Below are positions 1 to 6,393 of a stretch of 14,422 nucleotides of DNA, piece after piece; position 1 is the first letter of the stretch; each line of letters begins with the position of its first letter. The position numbers and the translations under genes were made by a program. This DNA is from Planctomycetaceae bacterium. Lineage in GTDB: Bacteria; Planctomycetota; Planctomycetia; Pirellulales; Pirellulaceae. The stretch spans positions 1 to 14,422 of the forward strand of contig SLEY01000184.1 in NCBI GenBank assembly GCA_007124535.1. Direction: 5' to 3'. The notes below the pieces were generated by a model. That model saw only the letters and a program-made list of their open reading frames with translations. It had not been told where the DNA came from and did not search any database.

Positions 1-79
1 ACCGCGTCCGACCCTCCCGCAAGCGGGAGGGTGAAGAGTAGCATGATTTCACCTCCCCTCCGGGGAGGTCGGACGCGGT
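1..79. repeat. Nested palindromic intergenic element
   Basis: The ends are a 13-bp inverted repeat (1-13 ACCGCGTCCGACC and 67-79). Inside are two further hairpins: 11-20 pairs perfectly with 23-32 (ACCCTCCCGC arm), and 51-58 pairs with 62-69 (ACCTCCCC arm). The whole folds as a cruciform or three-way structure with about 18 nt of AT-richer sequence between the inner hairpins. The element may extend left of the window. Short palindromic elements of this type are usually dispersed in a genome; copy number cannot be seen here. It carries the same GTCCGAC core as the array at 5875-6236. Confidence 0.7.
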
Positions 80-239
80 AGCGGCCGGGTGGGGCGCGCC
101 GTGTCCCCTGCGTTTTCTTCTTGTGGCCTGTGATTCGGAGCCTTCTCGCTCATAAGCAACTCTCTGGCTCGCTCAAGTTTTCGGGATGGGGCTCGCATGG
201 GTTGGGCCGCAGGGTTTGTTTCAGGTTGGATACCATCGG

Positions 240-352
240 TAAATTTAGGGGACCGGCGCAGAAATAGAACAAGAGTTCGGTATCTGCAGATCTATTTTTG
301 ATGCGATTTTCGTTGGTGTTGGTGTCCAGGTCGGGGCAGGGCAGGGCAGGGG
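240..352. repeat. Dispersed ~110-bp repeat, copy A
   Basis: Aligns with 524-632 over its full length at roughly three quarters identity by eye. Conserved blocks include CAGAAA, TTCG-TATC-GCAGATC, ATTTTTGATGCGATTT, GTTGGTG and a terminal GGGGCAGGGCAGG. Read on the minus strand, both copies give a similar short open peptide (NRIKN-SAD-E core), but neither has an initiation signal or family match that I recognise. It looks like a decayed non-coding repeat or mobile-element remnant ending in a CAGGG pentanucleotide run. Confidence 0.65.
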
Positions 353-422
353 GGCCCAGAAAAGTGGACAAACATCCCAGCGCGCTTTATGGGACAGGCA
401 AAAGCTCGTTCCGCAGATGGTC

Positions 423-481
423 TAACGCCCAGCCGGAGGCGCCGGCGTCATGGCTTTGCCGGCGCCTCCGGCTGGGCGTTA
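423..481. repeat. Perfect 24-bp hairpin
   Basis: Bases 423-446 and 458-481 are perfect inverted complements (arm starts TAACGCCCAGCCGGAGGCGC), separated by an 11-base loop at 447-457. There is no T-run on either side, so it is not a standard intrinsic terminator. It lies between the two copies of the 110-bp repeat. The perfect arms suggest a recently spread or selected REP/MITE-like palindrome. Confidence 0.75.
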
Positions 482-523
482 AACGAGCCAATTGCCGGCG
501 CGCGGTATCGAGGGCAGGCAGAT

Positions 524-632
524 AATTAAAGGACAGGCACAGAAACGAAAAAAGATTTCGCTATCGGCAGATCCATTTTTGATGCGATTTGGGTTGGTGG
601 TGATGTCCGGGGCAGGGCAGGGGGGGGGCGGG
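524..632. repeat. Dispersed ~110-bp repeat, copy B
   Basis: Second copy of the element at 240-352, in the same orientation, with substitutions and small indels spread along its length. It ends in GGGGCAGGGCAGG followed by a run of nine G. The two copies flank the hairpin at 423-481. No gene is supported between here and the asd start. Confidence 0.65.
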
Positions 633-726
633 TTTTGAGCGGCTGTTCGGCGCCATCGGCAGCATCTCGACGGCACATGCATCGCCGTCATGCCACCCGG
701 ATCGGTGATGTCTGTAGCCCGTCCCC

Positions 727-756
727 TTGGCTTGAGCGGGGTCGAGAAACTATAAT
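727..756 (+). promoter_or_regulatory. Candidate sigma70-type promoter for asd
   Basis: A perfect TATAAT at 751-756 is preceded after 18 bases by TTGGCT (727-732, four of six matches to TTGACA). The predicted transcription start near 763 leaves about 40-50 nt before the asd start codon. It is the best sigma70-like match I found in the region before the asd-truA-glycosyltransferase-kinase-accA group and could drive all five genes. Confidence 0.5.
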
Positions 757-809
757 GCGCCGCTTCGCGTCGTCGTAACGATTAGAAACCTTAGATGGGA
801 GGCATGATT

Positions 810-1826
810 TTGGGCTACAAAAACGTGGGGGTCGTCGGGGCCACCGGTGCGGTAGGACAACTGGTTCGGCAGTTGTTAGTCGAGCGAGATTTTCCGTACG
901 AAACAATCAAATTCATCGCGTCCGCGCGGTCCGCAGGTTCGTCGATCGAGTTCCGGGGAGAGCAGCACCAGGTGGAGTTATTGTGCCCGGAGGTATTCGA
1001 CGGCTTGGACTTGGTCATTGCCAGTACGCCCGATGATGTGGCCCTGGAGTTCATACCTTGGGCGGTGGAGCGGAAGGCGGTGGTGATCGATGAAAGCGGT
1101 GCTTGGCGGATGGACCCCAAGGTACCGCTGGTGGTTCCCGAGGTGAATCCCGAGGCAGCTTTCGCGCATCAGGGCTTGATTGCGAGCCCGAATTGTTCGA
1201 CCACGCAGATGGTGGTGGCGATGAAGCCGTTGCACGAGGCGGGCCGCATCCGGCGAGTGGTGGTCAGCACCTACCAGGCGACCAGTGGCGCCGGTGTGGG
1301 GGGAACCCGCGATCTATGGGGCGGGTCTCGGGCCCATCTGGAGGGCCAGGCGTACGAATACGAGGTATTTCCCCATCCGATCGCGTTCAATCTGATCCCC
1401 CAGATCGGTTCTGCCAAGCATCAGGGGTACACGTCGGAAGAGATGAAGATGGTGTGGGAAACGCAGAAGATCTTTGCGGACGATTCGATGCAGATTTGTC
1501 CGACCTGTGTCCGTGTCCCCGTTTCGAACTGCCACAGCGAGAGCATGCTGGTGGAAACCGAGCGCAAGATCACGGTGGAGGAGGCGCGCGAGTTATTCGC
1601 TCAGACGCCGGGCATCACGGTCTTGGACGATCTGGATGCGAAGCAGTATCCGATGCCCGTGAATGGGGACGGCAAGGACGACGTTTTTGTGGGCCGGATT
1701 CGTCCGGATCTTTCCTGTGAGCACGGTTTGGCGTTCTGGTGTGTGAGTGACAATTTGCGCAAGGGCGCGGCGACCAATGCGGTGCAGGTGGCCGAGTTGC
1801 TGGTGGCCGGGCGTCCGGGGGGCTGA
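810..1826 (+). CDS. asd: Aspartate-semialdehyde dehydrogenase
   Basis: NADPH-dependent cytosolic enzyme that reduces L-aspartyl-4-phosphate to aspartate-4-semialdehyde, the branch point to lysine/diaminopimelate, methionine and threonine. The protein opens with a Rossmann nucleotide-binding motif (VGVVGATGAVG). It carries the active-site cysteine in SPNCSTTQ (about residue 129), TYQATSGAG, and the substrate/catalytic RVPVSNCHSES with its histidine. Length (338 residues) is normal. Start choice is uncertain. ATG codons at 795 and 804 are in frame, but the only good Shine-Dalgarno (GGGAGG, 797-802) overlaps the first and is 1 nt from the second. It is 7 nt from the TTG at 810, which also leaves the usual short N-terminus, so I chose 810. 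First gene of a five-gene plus-strand group; truA follows after 39 bases. Confidence 0.93.
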   Translation: MGYKNVGVVGATGAVGQLVRQLLVERDFPYETIKFIASARSAGSSIEFRGEQHQVELLCPEVFDGLDLVIASTPDDVALEFIPWAVERKAVVIDESGAWRMDPKVPLVVPEVNPEAAFAHQGLIASPNCSTTQMVVAMKPLHEAGRIRRVVVSTYQATSGAGVGGTRDLWGGSRAHLEGQAYEYEVFPHPIAFNLIPQIGSAKHQGYTSEEMKMVWETQKIFADDSMQICPTCVRVPVSNCHSESMLVETERKITVEEARELFAQTPGITVLDDLDAKQYPMPVNGDGKDDVFVGRIRPDLSCEHGLAFWCVSDNLRKGAATNAVQVAELLVAGRPGG

Positions 1827-1865
1827 TCCCTTCGGAGCCCGTTTTCTCCGTCGGAGTCGCCTGCT

Positions 1866-2648
1866 GTGCGTAGTTTTCAAGTGACGCTGTCCTACGACGG
1901 AACCGCGTATGCCGGGTGGCAGATCCAGGCGAATGCCCGAACGCTGCAAGCGGAGGTCGAGCGGGCTTTGGCGGCCATCACGCGGCAGCGGATCCGGGTG
2001 GTGGCCAGTGGCCGGACGGATGCGGGGGTGCATGCGTTGGGCCAGGTGATCAGTTTTGTCTGCGAAACCCGGCTGAGCGCTGCGGTGCTGGGCCGGGCTC
2101 TTCAAGCTCATCTGCCGCCGGACATCCGGGTTTGCGAATCGCATGCCGCGGCGCCCGGTTTCCACGCGATCCGGGATGCGGTTGCCAAGCGTTATCGTTA
2201 TGTGCTGCAGGACGGTCCCCAACGGGATGTATTTTCGCGGTCCTATGCCTGGCAGGTGCCGTACCGATTGGAGGTTCGGTTGATGCGAGAAGCGGCGGGA
2301 CCGCTGATCGGCCGCCACGATTTCGCCAGCTTCCAGGCCTCGGGTTCGCCGCGGGCCAGCAGTGTGCGGACCATTCGCGAACTGGTGCTCGAACGCCGTC
2401 CGGGTCTGCATGCCGACGCGATCGTATTGGAAGTGGAAGCCGACGGGTTCCTGTACCACATGGTGCGGAATCTGGTCGGTTCGCTGGTCGAGGTGGGTTG
2501 CGCCAAGCGGCCGCCCGGCTGGCTGGCGGAGGTGTTGGCGGCTCGGGATCGGCGGAAAGCCGGGGTGACGGCGCCGCCGCAAGGCCTCTACCTGCTGCGT
2601 GTCCGTTATCCTGCCGGAGTGAGGGTCCCATGCGCGTCGCCCACGTGA
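1866..2648 (+). CDS. truA: tRNA pseudouridine(38-40) synthase TruA
   Basis: Isomerises uridines 38-40 in the anticodon arm of tRNAs to pseudouridine. Diagnostic features are the SYDGTAYAGWQ N-terminal motif, the catalytic aspartate in SGRTDAGVHALGQ (Asp52), the YRY strand (residues about 113-115), and the C-terminal FLYHMVRNLVGSLVEVG signature. Length of 260 residues is typical. It starts at GTG 1866, with GGAG (1853-1856) nine bases upstream; no ATG lies in a suitable place. Its last 19 bases overlap the next gene, so translation of truA and the glycosyltransferase is probably coupled. Confidence 0.93.
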   Translation: MRSFQVTLSYDGTAYAGWQIQANARTLQAEVERALAAITRQRIRVVASGRTDAGVHALGQVISFVCETRLSAAVLGRALQAHLPPDIRVCESHAAAPGFHAIRDAVAKRYRYVLQDGPQRDVFSRSYAWQVPYRLEVRLMREAAGPLIGRHDFASFQASGSPRASSVRTIRELVLERRPGLHADAIVLEVEADGFLYHMVRNLVGSLVEVGCAKRPPGWLAEVLAARDRRKAGVTAPPQGLYLLRVRYPAGVRVPCASPT

Positions 2649-3781
2649 TCACCCGCATGATTATCGGCGGGGCCCAGGAGAACACCTTGCTTTGCTGCCA
2701 AGACCTGTTGCGGGATTATGGCGACGACGTCCTGTTGGTCACCGGGCCATCTCCGGGCCCCGAAGGGGAGCTATTGGGGCAGGGCAGGGCAGGGGAGGTG
2801 CCCCTGGCGTTGCTGCCTTGTTTGCGCCGCGCCATCGATCCCTGGCGCGATGTGGCCAGTTACCGAGCCATCAAGCGGGTTCTTCGCGAATTTCGACCGG
2901 ATGTGGTCCACACACACAGCGCGAAAGCCGGCGTTTTGGGACGTCGAGCAGCTTCTGCTTTGCGTGTGCCGGTGATTGTCCACACGGTGCATGGGGCGCC
3001 GTTTCACCCTTACCAATCGTGGATGGCCCGCACGCTGTTTCGCTACTGCGAAGCCTATGCGGCCCGTTATTGTCATGTGTTGGTCAGTGTGGCGGATGCG
3101 ATGACCGACCTATTAGTCGAGGCGGGCGTGGCTCCACGGGAAAAATTCGTGACCGTCTCCAGCGGCATGGATGTGGAGCCTTTTCTGAAGGCGGAGGCCC
3201 ACCGGGACAGAGTCCGACGTGAATTGGGGTTTTCCGACCAGCATCTGGTGGTAGGCAAAGTAGCTCGCCTGTTTCACCTGAAGGGGCATGAATTCCTGAT
3301 CGAGGCAGCCACAGACATCGTGGCCCAGTGCCCCCAGGTGCGTTTCTTGTTGGTTGGTGATGGCCTGTTGCGCAACGCGTTGACGGCAAAGATCGCGGCC
3401 GCCGGTCTGCAAGACTACTTTCATTTCACGGGTCTCGTGCCACCCGAACGCATTGCTCCGCTGATGTCGGCGATGGATCTGCTGGTTCACGTCAGTTTAC
3501 GTGAGGGTTTGGCTCGCACTTTGCCGCAGGCGTTGATCGCCGGCAAACCGGTGGTCAGTTTCGATGTGGACGGCGCTCGCGAAGTGGTGATCCCCGATCA
3601 GACGGGTTTCTTGGTGCCTCCGCGCGAGATCGGCCCGTTGACCGCGGCGATTACAACTCTAGCGAGGGACTCGCATCTTCGCCAGCGGTTGGGACGGACA
3701 GGCCGAGCGCGGTTCACGGATCAGTTTCGGCACCAGACCATGACGCGCCGTTTGCGCGAGATCTACCAGTTGCACTTTTAA
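2630..3781 (+). CDS. GT4-family glycosyltransferase
   Basis: A GT-B fold, family 4 glycosyltransferase of 383 residues; it would transfer a sugar from a nucleotide-sugar donor to a glycan or lipid acceptor at the inner face of the membrane. The N-terminal domain has the MIIGGAQEN glycine loop (about 10-18) and VVHTHSAKAG. The C-terminal domain has the phosphate-binding KVARLFHLKGHE (Arg213, Lys218), LVGDG, and the donor-site SLREGLARTLPQAL. The usual EX7E ends in Gln (Glu292...Gln300). No membrane segment is obvious. It starts at ATG 2630 inside truA, with GAGGG just upstream. Codons 50-54 (GQGRA) are encoded by a GGGCA pentanucleotide run. Donor and acceptor cannot be told from sequence; a role in exopolysaccharide or envelope glycan is inference. 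Confidence 0.88.
   Translation: MRVAHVITRMIIGGAQENTLLCCQDLLRDYGDDVLLVTGPSPGPEGELLGQGRAGEVPLALLPCLRRAIDPWRDVASYRAIKRVLREFRPDVVHTHSAKAGVLGRRAASALRVPVIVHTVHGAPFHPYQSWMARTLFRYCEAYAARYCHVLVSVADAMTDLLVEAGVAPREKFVTVSSGMDVEPFLKAEAHRDRVRRELGFSDQHLVVGKVARLFHLKGHEFLIEAATDIVAQCPQVRFLLVGDGLLRNALTAKIAAAGLQDYFHFTGLVPPERIAPLMSAMDLLVHVSLREGLARTLPQALIAGKPVVSFDVDGAREVVIPDQTGFLVPPREIGPLTAAITTLARDSHLRQRLGRTGRARFTDQFRHQTMTRRLREIYQLHF
2777..2795 (+). repeat. In-frame GGGCA pentanucleotide run
   Basis: Three perfect GGGCA units followed by GGGG, inside the glycosyltransferase gene. The same unit forms runs at about 334, 609, 8258 (complement), 10546 (complement) and 14217 (complement). Here it encodes the short GQGRAG stretch in the N-terminal domain, between two conserved regions, where length is probably tolerated. 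Confidence 0.7.
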
Positions 3782-3842
3782 CGATCGTGCCGTTCGCGTA
3801 CACTGGCAAGCGGACCGTGGTTTTGGACGAAAGGTGTCGATT

Positions 3843-4796
3843 GTGACCAAGATGCGTGATTTCGTGGGCCCCTACCGTTTGGCTCGTCTTGTGCGGGCAG
3901 GGCACTCCTGCTTTGTTTGGGAGGCGGTCAAGGACGAGACGGGGGAGCGGTTTGCTCTGAAGATGTTGAAGCCGGATTTTGTGGACGACAAAGAGGCGGT
4001 GGGTTATTTGCGGCACGAGTGGGAGGTGGCCAAGGGGATGAAGCATCCCCACGTCATCCGCTTCTACGATTTTCGGACCCAGGACTACGCTCCTTTCCTG
4101 GTGCTGGAGTTGTTCAATGCGTTGAATCTGAAGCAGGTGCTGCGTGAGGGGCCGGAACCGCTGGCGTATCTGGTCGACAAGATTGTGCAGCAGACGGCCA
4201 AGGGCTTGCACTACATGCACGAGCGGGGCTGGGTTCACTGCGACGTCAAGCCGGACAATTTGCTGGTCAATGACGAGGGCGAGGTGAAGTTGATCGATTT
4301 CACGATCGCCCAGCGTTCGAAGCGGACGTTGAAGAGTCTGTTGGGTTTCAAGGAGCCGGTGCGGGGCACGCGGAGCTACATGTCGCCGGAGCAGATTCGG
4401 GGGGAGACCCTGGACCGTCGCAGCGACGTGTACGGTCTGGGTTGTGTCATCTTCGAGTTGCTGAGCGGCCGTCCCCCGTTTACCGGTTCGTCGCCGAACG
4501 AGTTGTTGGAGAAGCATCTGCGGGCCTCGATTCCTTCGGTCGTGGTTTACAACAACAACGTCACGCGGGAGTGTGCCGATCTATTGCGGCGGATGATGTC
4601 CAAGCGCCGCGAGAATCGTCCCGAATCGATGTGGGAAATGCTGCAGGAATTCCGTGGTCTGCATGTATTCTCCAAAAAGCCGAAACCGCCCAAAGTGAAA
4701 CTCTCCGAATTGAACGTGGGACCGGTCACCGACGTGGAATCATTGAAGCAATTGCCCAAGGCGGGCGAGCAAGATACTCCTGAAGATGAAGGATGA
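3843..4796 (+). CDS. Soluble Hanks-type Ser/Thr protein kinase
   Basis: Protein kinase that should phosphorylate Ser/Thr of cytosolic substrates. Counting from GTG 3843, the ATP-anchoring lysine is Lys40 (FALKMLK) and the catalytic loop is HCDVKPDN (Asp134, Asn139). The magnesium loop is DFT (Asp152) in place of DFG, the activation-loop end is GTRSYMSPEQ, and subdomain IX is DVYGLGCVIFELL. The glycine loop is degenerate (LVRAGHSCFVWEA). Cys instead of Arg before the catalytic Asp makes it a non-RD kinase. The kinase domain fills residues about 10-270; a basic, Pro/Lys-rich then acidic tail follows. No transmembrane segment or sensor domain is visible, unlike many bacterial homologues. GAAAGG (3829-3834) lies eight bases before GTG 3843, favouring it over GTG 3834. 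The stop overlaps the accA start (ATGA), so the two are probably co-translated. Target unknown. Confidence 0.9.
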   Translation: MTKMRDFVGPYRLARLVRAGHSCFVWEAVKDETGERFALKMLKPDFVDDKEAVGYLRHEWEVAKGMKHPHVIRFYDFRTQDYAPFLVLELFNALNLKQVLREGPEPLAYLVDKIVQQTAKGLHYMHERGWVHCDVKPDNLLVNDEGEVKLIDFTIAQRSKRTLKSLLGFKEPVRGTRSYMSPEQIRGETLDRRSDVYGLGCVIFELLSGRPPFTGSSPNELLEKHLRASIPSVVVYNNNVTRECADLLRRMMSKRRENRPESMWEMLQEFRGLHVFSKKPKPPKVKLSELNVGPVTDVESLKQLPKAGEQDTPEDEG

Positions 4797-5773
4797 ATAT
4801 GGAAGCTCCTACTCCCGGCTTGGCTTTCGAGCAACCGATTTACGAAATCGAGGTCCGTCTCCACGAACTGGTCCGCCAGACCGATGCCGGCCCGGAGACC
4901 CAGCACGAGATCCGCCGTTTGCGGCGCGAGTTGGCTGAGGTGACCAGGCAGGTTTACGAGCAGCTGGACCCCTGGCAGATCGTGCAGGTGGCGCGGCACA
5001 AGGATCGGCCTTATACGGCCGACTACCTGTCGCTGGTGTTCGAGGAGTTTGTCGAGTTGCATGGCGACCGCCACTTCGGCGATGATCGCGCGGTCCTCGC
5101 CGGCTTTGCGAAGTTGGACGAGTTGCAGGTGATGGTGATCGGTCATCAGAAAGGGCGGACGTACAAGGAGCGTACCGCGTGTTACTTCGGTTGCGCGCAT
5201 CCGGAAGGGTACCGCAAGGCGATGGCCAAGATGCGATTGGCGGCCAAGTTCCATCTGCCCGTGATCACCTTCATCGACACGCCCGGCGCCTATCCCGGGA
5301 TCGGGGCCGAGGAGCGCGGCCAGGCCTGGGTGATCGCCGAGAGCATGTACGAGATGTCTCGTCTGCGAACGCCCATCCTCTGTGTCGTGATTGGGGAGGG
5401 GGGCAGTGGCGGCGCCTTGGGGATCGGCGTGGGCGACCGCATCGCCATGTTGCAGAACGCCTACTACTCGGTGATCAGTCCCGAGGGCTGCGCGGGGATT
5501 TTGTGGAAGGGTCACCAGCATGCCGAGAAGGCGGCTCACGCCTTGCGCTTCACATCCCGGCATCTGCAGCAATTCGGGATTGTGGACCAGGTGATCCCCG
5601 AGCCGCTGGGCGGCGCGCATCGCGATCATCACCAGATGGCGGCGCGCGTGAAGATGTATTTGAACAAGACGCTGCGCGAATTGTTGCAGACGCCGCTGGA
5701 CCAGTTATTGGAAGCGCGTTACGAGAAATTCCGGCAGATGGGCGTCTTTCTGGAGAGCGAGTCGCCGGCGTGA
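4793..5773 (+). CDS. accA: Acetyl-CoA carboxylase carboxyltransferase subunit alpha
   Basis: Alpha subunit of the carboxyltransferase that, with AccD, moves carboxyl from biotin-BCCP to acetyl-CoA, giving malonyl-CoA for fatty-acid synthesis. Visible signatures are an N-terminal helical region with ELVRQTD, then GDRHFGDD, GHQKGR, FIDTPGAYPGIGAEERGQ, GEGGSGGALGIG and YSVISPEGCAGILWK. Length of 326 residues is normal, and the crotonase-like core is intact. It starts at ATG 4793 in the ATGA overlap with the kinase stop, preceded by a purine-rich GAAGATGAAGG; ATG 4799 is a less likely alternative. accD is not in the window. Repeats begin four bases after the stop codon. Confidence 0.96.
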   Translation: MNMEAPTPGLAFEQPIYEIEVRLHELVRQTDAGPETQHEIRRLRRELAEVTRQVYEQLDPWQIVQVARHKDRPYTADYLSLVFEEFVELHGDRHFGDDRAVLAGFAKLDELQVMVIGHQKGRTYKERTACYFGCAHPEGYRKAMAKMRLAAKFHLPVITFIDTPGAYPGIGAEERGQAWVIAESMYEMSRLRTPILCVVIGEGGSGGALGIGVGDRIAMLQNAYYSVISPEGCAGILWKGHQHAEKAAHALRFTSRHLQQFGIVDQVIPEPLGGAHRDHHQMAARVKMYLNKTLRELLQTPLDQLLEARYEKFRQMGVFLESESPA

Positions 5774-5777
5774 ATTG

Positions 5778-5849
5778 GGGCGGCGCGTCTTGGAAGCGGG
5801 CGGCGCGTCTTGGAAGCGGGCGGCGCGTCTTGGAAGCGGGCGGCGCGTT
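5778..5849. repeat. 20-bp tandem repeat after accA
   Basis: Three perfect copies of a 20-bp unit (GGGCGGCGCGTCTTGGAAGC) and a partial fourth, beginning immediately after the accA stop. The core TTGGAAGCG also occurs in the last part of accA (about 5708), so the unit could have arisen by local duplication. It is open in several frames but has no start signal of its own, so I do not call it coding. Confidence 0.85.
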
Positions 5850-5874
5850 CGAGGCGCATCGGTGCGTTGGTGGC

Positions 5875-6236
5875 GTCGGACGAGTCGGACCTGTCGGACG
5901 AGTCGGACGTCTGACCACGTCCGACCCGTCCGACCACGTCCGACACGTCCGACACGTCCTACCCGTCGGATCACGTCCGACCCGTCCGATCACGTCCGAC
6001 TACGTCCGACTCGTCCGACCACGTCCGACACGTCCGACCCGTCCGACTCGTCCGACACGTCCGACCACGTCCGACCCGTCCGACCACGTCCGACCCGTCC
6101 GACCACGTCCGACCCGTCCGACTCGTCCGACACGTCCGACCACGTCCGACCACGTCCGACTCGTCCGACCACGTCCGACCACGTCCGACCCGTCCGACCA
6201 CGTCCGACCCGTCCGACCACGTCCGACTCGTCCGAC
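5875..6236. repeat. GTCCGAC short tandem array with inverted head
   Basis: Four GTCGGAC units at exact 9-bp spacing (5875, 5884, 5893, 5902) are followed by 34 units of CGTCCGAC (5918-6236) on the other orientation. Direct units are separated by one base (19 times) or two bases (14 times; CA or once TA), so the period is 9 or 10 bp, averaging about 9.4. Thirty-one of the 34 units are perfect; the three variant units (CGTCCTAC, CGTCGGAT, CGTCCGAT) lie near the left end. The array fills the gap between convergent accA and the CvpA-family gene. It has no stop codons in several frames, giving long low-complexity translations that are not real genes. Bases 6237-6393 hold a T7 run and one lone CGTCCGAT, and no gene. 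Confidence 0.9.
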
Positions 6237-6393
6237 GGATCGGAATGTTTCGCGTGGTTTTGGGGGCTTTTTTTGGCGGGACCGCCAACGTCCGATAATG
6301 TTTCTTATGTTCGGTTTGGGGTGCGGTTTTCCCAAGGTTTTACGCAGCCGGCGGGATCGGCCCGAAAAGTCGCCGCGATCCGCGACGACCGCC

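Noticed and set aside
423..481. Intrinsic terminator
   Set aside because: The stem is perfect but there is no T-run on either side and no gene ends nearby within the window.
150..691. Two small minus-strand genes with similar peptides (NRIKN-SAD-E core)
   Set aside because: The similarity comes from the duplicated 110-bp DNA repeat; there is no ribosome site and indels break the frame relation outside the core.
1593..2582. 329-residue minus-strand open frame opposite asd and truA
   Set aside because: Shadow of two conserved genes; Arg/His/Pro-rich without family features.
5875..6236. CRISPR array
   Set aside because: Units are 8 bp with 1-2 bp linkers; there are no spacers of CRISPR size, no 25-40 bp repeats and no cas genes nearby.
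6268..6288. Intrinsic terminator (T7 run and TTGGCGG/CCGCCAA hairpin)
   Set aside because: On the plus strand the T-run precedes the hairpin; on the minus strand the hairpin is followed by A, not T. The loop is only two bases.
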